A DNA stretch of 64,000 nt. Source: Ruminococcaceae bacterium OttesenSCG-928-A16. GTDB taxonomy: Bacteria > Bacillota > Clostridia > Oscillospirales > Ruminococcaceae. This document shows positions 61,832-64,000 of the stretch, one piece after another. The position numbers were made by a program, and so were the translations under genes. The number at the start of each line of letters is the position of its first letter. Within the stretch, counting starts at the first letter, position 1. The notes below the pieces were generated by a model. It saw nothing but the letters and a program-made list of their open reading frames with translations, made no database searches and had not been told where the DNA came from. The stretch is from contig JAJDJP010000001.1 in NCBI GenBank assembly GCA_030267215.1, positions 62,001 to 126,000 of the forward strand, read 5' to 3'.

Positions 61832-62455
61832 ATGGTGAATGTTCTACTGGTAGAGGATTCGAAAATAACCCGAGATATGGTGGAAAGATACATTAATATG
61901 TCGCAAAATTATGTGCTTACAACCACGCTGGAAAATGCGGCCAATGCAGAAATTGTGTGCATGAAAGGCAAAATAGACCTTGTTTTAATGGACGTTTGCA
62001 CAGCAGACGATGAATCGGGGTTGGAAGCTGCTGCCAAAATAAAAAAACATTATCCAACCATCAAGGTTATTGCCATGACTTCGATGCCGGAACACTCTTT
62101 TATACAAAAAGCAAAGGAGGCCGGTTGCGAAAGTTTTTGGTATAAAGAATATGGCAATATGGAACTGATTGATGTGATGAACCGCACCATGCAGGGGGAA
62201 AGTGTTTACCCGGATAAAACGCCTGCCATTGCAATAGGCAATGTAAATAGTGGCGAAATAACCGAGCAGGAAATGATTGTGTTGCGCCAACTTTGCCTTG
62301 GCTATAAATACGAGGAAATTGCTGAAAACCTCTCGATAACCCTTAACACGGTAAAATTTCATGCCAAAAACCTGCTGGCAAAAACCGGGTACCGCAGCAC
62401 ACTGCAACTGGTGGTAGATGTGGTAAGTAAGCGGCTGGTGCTGCCCAAGTTTTAA
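61832..62455 (+). CDS. LuxR/NarL-type response regulator
   Basis: 207 residues. The receiver domain begins 'MVNVLLVEDSKITRDMVERY', with phosphoacceptor Asp54 in 'VLMDVCTADDESG' and the conserved Thr/Lys positions in 'VIAMTSMPE' and 'SFWYKEY'. The C-terminal helix-turn-helix reads 'ITEQEMIVLRQLCLGYKYEE' and 'IAENLSITLNTVKFHAKNLL', typical of the LuxR class. AGAAGGAGG precedes the start. Likely targets, by position, are the surface-protein genes upstream and its own operon. Confidence 0.94.
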   Translation: MVNVLLVEDSKITRDMVERYINMSQNYVLTTTLENAANAEIVCMKGKIDLVLMDVCTADDESGLEAAAKIKKHYPTIKVIAMTSMPEHSFIQKAKEAGCESFWYKEYGNMELIDVMNRTMQGESVYPDKTPAIAIGNVNSGEITEQEMIVLRQLCLGYKYEEIAENLSITLNTVKFHAKNLLAKTGYRSTLQLVVDVVSKRLVLPKF

Positions 62456-62620
62456 AATGGGTGCCAATTTGCGGCCGATTGAACCGTAGGCCGATAGAGG
62501 CAGCGGGGCTTTTAGCGTCGGCTAAAAAAAGCGGAGCTTGCTCAGCGACCGCACGCTGCGTAGCGGCGAGGCTGTTGGACGGTATTGTATCTGCAAATTT
62601 AGGTAAAACATTAAATAAAC

Positions 62621-63358
62621 CTAGCGGGTATAGTCTGCTTCAAACCCTTGCACTGCTTGTTCATCAAACACATAGCATGTGCCTGCGTGCCCGGCAAATG
62701 CCCCCACCGGCAGTGTGTGCTGCCCCGCCAAAATGCTTGTTGCAGCGGCTTTTTTGCTGGTGCCAGTGGCAATTATAATAATGCGGCGGGCTTTTTTTAG
62801 TGCTTGCAAAGTAATGGTAGCACCCTGCTGCGGGGTGTGCTTGCCGGCAAAATATTTTCGTCCCACGGTTTGGGTTGTTTCGCTTAAAGCAACAAGAGAA
62901 AAATCCCCACTGGTGGGTATGCCCGGTTCGTTAAAGCCAATATGCCCATTTACGCCAACCCCTAAAATGGCCAAATCTAACGGGTTTTCATGCAAAATTT
63001 CACGCATGCGTATAAGTTCGGCATCAATGTTTTTGGCACGGCCATCAAAAGCGTTTATCTGCTGTTGTGGAATACCCGCCGGCCAATAATAGCCCTTATT
63101 CATGTAATGCAGGCAACTTCCCTCATCATTGGGGCCCAGCCCAATCCATTCATCAAGGCCAATATACTGGGCTAGGTTTAGCTGCAAGCCCTCGTTTTGT
63201 TGTTTTTGAATAAGGCTGTGATAGCAGGAAAAGGGGGTGTCTCCCGCGGCAAAGGTGGCGGTAAGGCCCGGATTTTGGGCAAACTCTGCCGCTGCCAGCT
63301 TTGCAGCATATAGGCTGGCCTCTTGGTGGTTTTTGCAAATAACTATCTGTGCTTTCAT
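62621..63358 (-). CDS. nagB: Glucosamine-6-phosphate deaminase
   Basis: 245 residues, the usual length. It converts glucosamine-6-P to fructose-6-P and ammonia in the cytoplasm. Conserved blocks are 'YIGLDEWIGL' with the catalytic Asp and 'AILGVGVNGHIGFNEPG', the substrate and active-site loop. It starts 26 bases after the MFS gene on the same strand, so the two form an operon whose transporter may bring in an amino sugar. Together with the GH94 enzyme it suggests GlcNAc use, although no nagA is in the window. Confidence 0.92.
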   Translation of the reverse strand: MKAQIVICKNHQEASLYAAKLAAAEFAQNPGLTATFAAGDTPFSCYHSLIQKQQNEGLQLNLAQYIGLDEWIGLGPNDEGSCLHYMNKGYYWPAGIPQQQINAFDGRAKNIDAELIRMREILHENPLDLAILGVGVNGHIGFNEPGIPTSGDFSLVALSETTQTVGRKYFAGKHTPQQGATITLQALKKARRIIIIATGTSKKAAATSILAGQHTLPVGAFAGHAGTCYVFDEQAVQGFEADYTR

Positions 63359-63384
63359 ATATATACCCTTTCATCCGCTGCCTT

Positions 63385-64000
63385 TTATGTAAGGCGGCGG
63401 TTTAGTTTTGCTACCCAAAGCCCAGCAACAGCGGCGGCTACTGTGGTGCCCGCCGGTAGCAGCATGCCCACAACCACCGATACCGAGTTGCTTACGTAAG
63501 CCATTATTAGCGGGACAACAATACGTGCCAGCCCCATAACAACAATTAAAATAGAGGTGGGGAAGGAGGTTTTTCCTTTATATTCCCGCGCGCATTCGCC
63601 AAACAAAACCTGCATAAAGTGGCCACTGCACAACCCCATGCCACCCATAGCAAGGCACATGCCCATTGCACTGCCAGAAAGCACCCCGCCCCCAAGGCAT
63701 ACCGCCGTTGCCAACGCCCCCCAAACAAACAGGTGTGTGGGTGCTATAGAGAGGCGCGAAACCCCAAACCGGTTAATTGTTGCGCAAACCCAATAAACCG
63801 AGATAGAGACAGCGCCCAGTGCCCCGGCATTAAAACGAAGTACCATATAGCGCAATATCCAAACCAAAATACCGGTTTGGGTGGCAGTGGCAAAAATAGA
63901 GGCTACCAGCACGGCAATGTTACGTGGATTTTTAATATAACTTAGCAAATCGTTGCGGCACAGGCTTGTGCGTGGTGTGTGATTTCCCCTTTGGGCTTTC
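63385..64000 (-). CDS. MFS transporter, C-terminal part (cut by window edge)
   Basis: The track starts at TTG 63948, but the frame stays open to the window end (reading KAQRGNHTPRTSLCRNDLL before it). The visible 205 residues are therefore the C-terminal half of a larger protein. Six helices are seen, with 'NPRNIAVLVASIFATATQTG' after a basic central loop and 'GMGLCSGHFMQVLFGECARE' later, as in Major Facilitator sugar or drug transporters. It is probably cotranscribed with nagB downstream and might import or export an amino sugar; the substrate is not readable. Confidence 0.82.
   Translation of the reverse strand, partial: KAQRGNHTPRTSLCRNDLLSYIKNPRNIAVLVASIFATATQTGILVWILRYMVLRFNAGALGAVSISVYWVCATINRFGVSRLSIAPTHLFVWGALATAVCLGGGVLSGSAMGMCLAMGGMGLCSGHFMQVLFGECAREYKGKTSFPTSILIVVMGLARIVVPLIMAYVSNSVSVVVGMLLPAGTTVAAAVAGLWVAKLNRRLT

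Noticed and set aside
1-64000. CRISPR arrays, tRNA/rRNA genes, insertion sequences or prophage
   Set aside because: No regular spacer-repeat array, no RNA-gene signatures and no transposase or integrase-like protein recognised on either strand.

Overview
The window reads as a chromosomal segment of a Gram-positive anaerobe of the Clostridia, probably an Oscillospiraceae/Ruminococcaceae-type gut organism. Evidence is the strong AGGAGG-type ribosome binding sites, frequent TTG/GTG starts, lipoprotein solute-binding proteins, surface proteins ending in a (L/T)xxTGD-like sorting motif plus membrane anchor, and Firmicute families such as DUF5058, DUF3798, PadR/HAAS and YesM-type kinases. Species assignment is inference. 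I saw no rRNA, tRNA, CRISPR array, transposase or phage gene.

Left part (1-16.7 kb), mostly minus strand: a sugar ABC operon (YesM-like kinase, lipoprotein binding protein, permease running off the edge); an AAC(3)-family acetyltransferase on the plus strand; a phosphohexomutase with a GH94 phosphorylase that looks most like N,N'-diacetylchitobiose phosphorylase; a CorA/GNAT pair; then a marR-ABC-ABC operon encoding a heterodimeric exporter with one degenerate ATP site, divergent from a YihY membrane protein across overlapping promoters.

Middle (16.7-46.5 kb), mostly plus strand: a TrpXYZ-like ABC importer; a rhodanese; an FAD/BFD oxidoreductase; a low-GC patch with a small secreted protein and a padR-HAAS pair behind a perfect 50-bp palindrome; a DUF5058 membrane pair followed by an M20 peptidase; an MBOAT/DHHW O-acylation pair; a PiT phosphate transporter with its DUF47 partner; a four-gene importer with a DUF3798 binding protein; thiol peroxidase; two tandem secreted CAP-DUF4214 paralogues; NUDIX; HxlR; and a CopA ATPase whose C-terminal CopZ-like domain has its own internal ribosome binding site.

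Right part (46.5-62.5 kb), the most unusual region: a 1403-residue anchored surface protein; an ECF sigma factor fused in one polypeptide to a membrane helix and an exported SdrD/Cna-B-like beta domain; immediately downstream an about 1290-residue Pmp-like beta-helix surface protein; then a 7TM pseudokinase-like protein, a true sensor kinase and a LuxR-type response regulator. I infer a cell-surface sensing and display module in which a membrane-tethered sigma factor and a two-sensor phosphorelay control large anchored proteins. The window ends with an MFS-nagB operon, which together with the GH94 phosphorylase fits amino-sugar use.

Coordinates come from the ORF track, with starts moved where a ribosome binding site argues for it. 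All function calls are from reading motifs; no database search was run.
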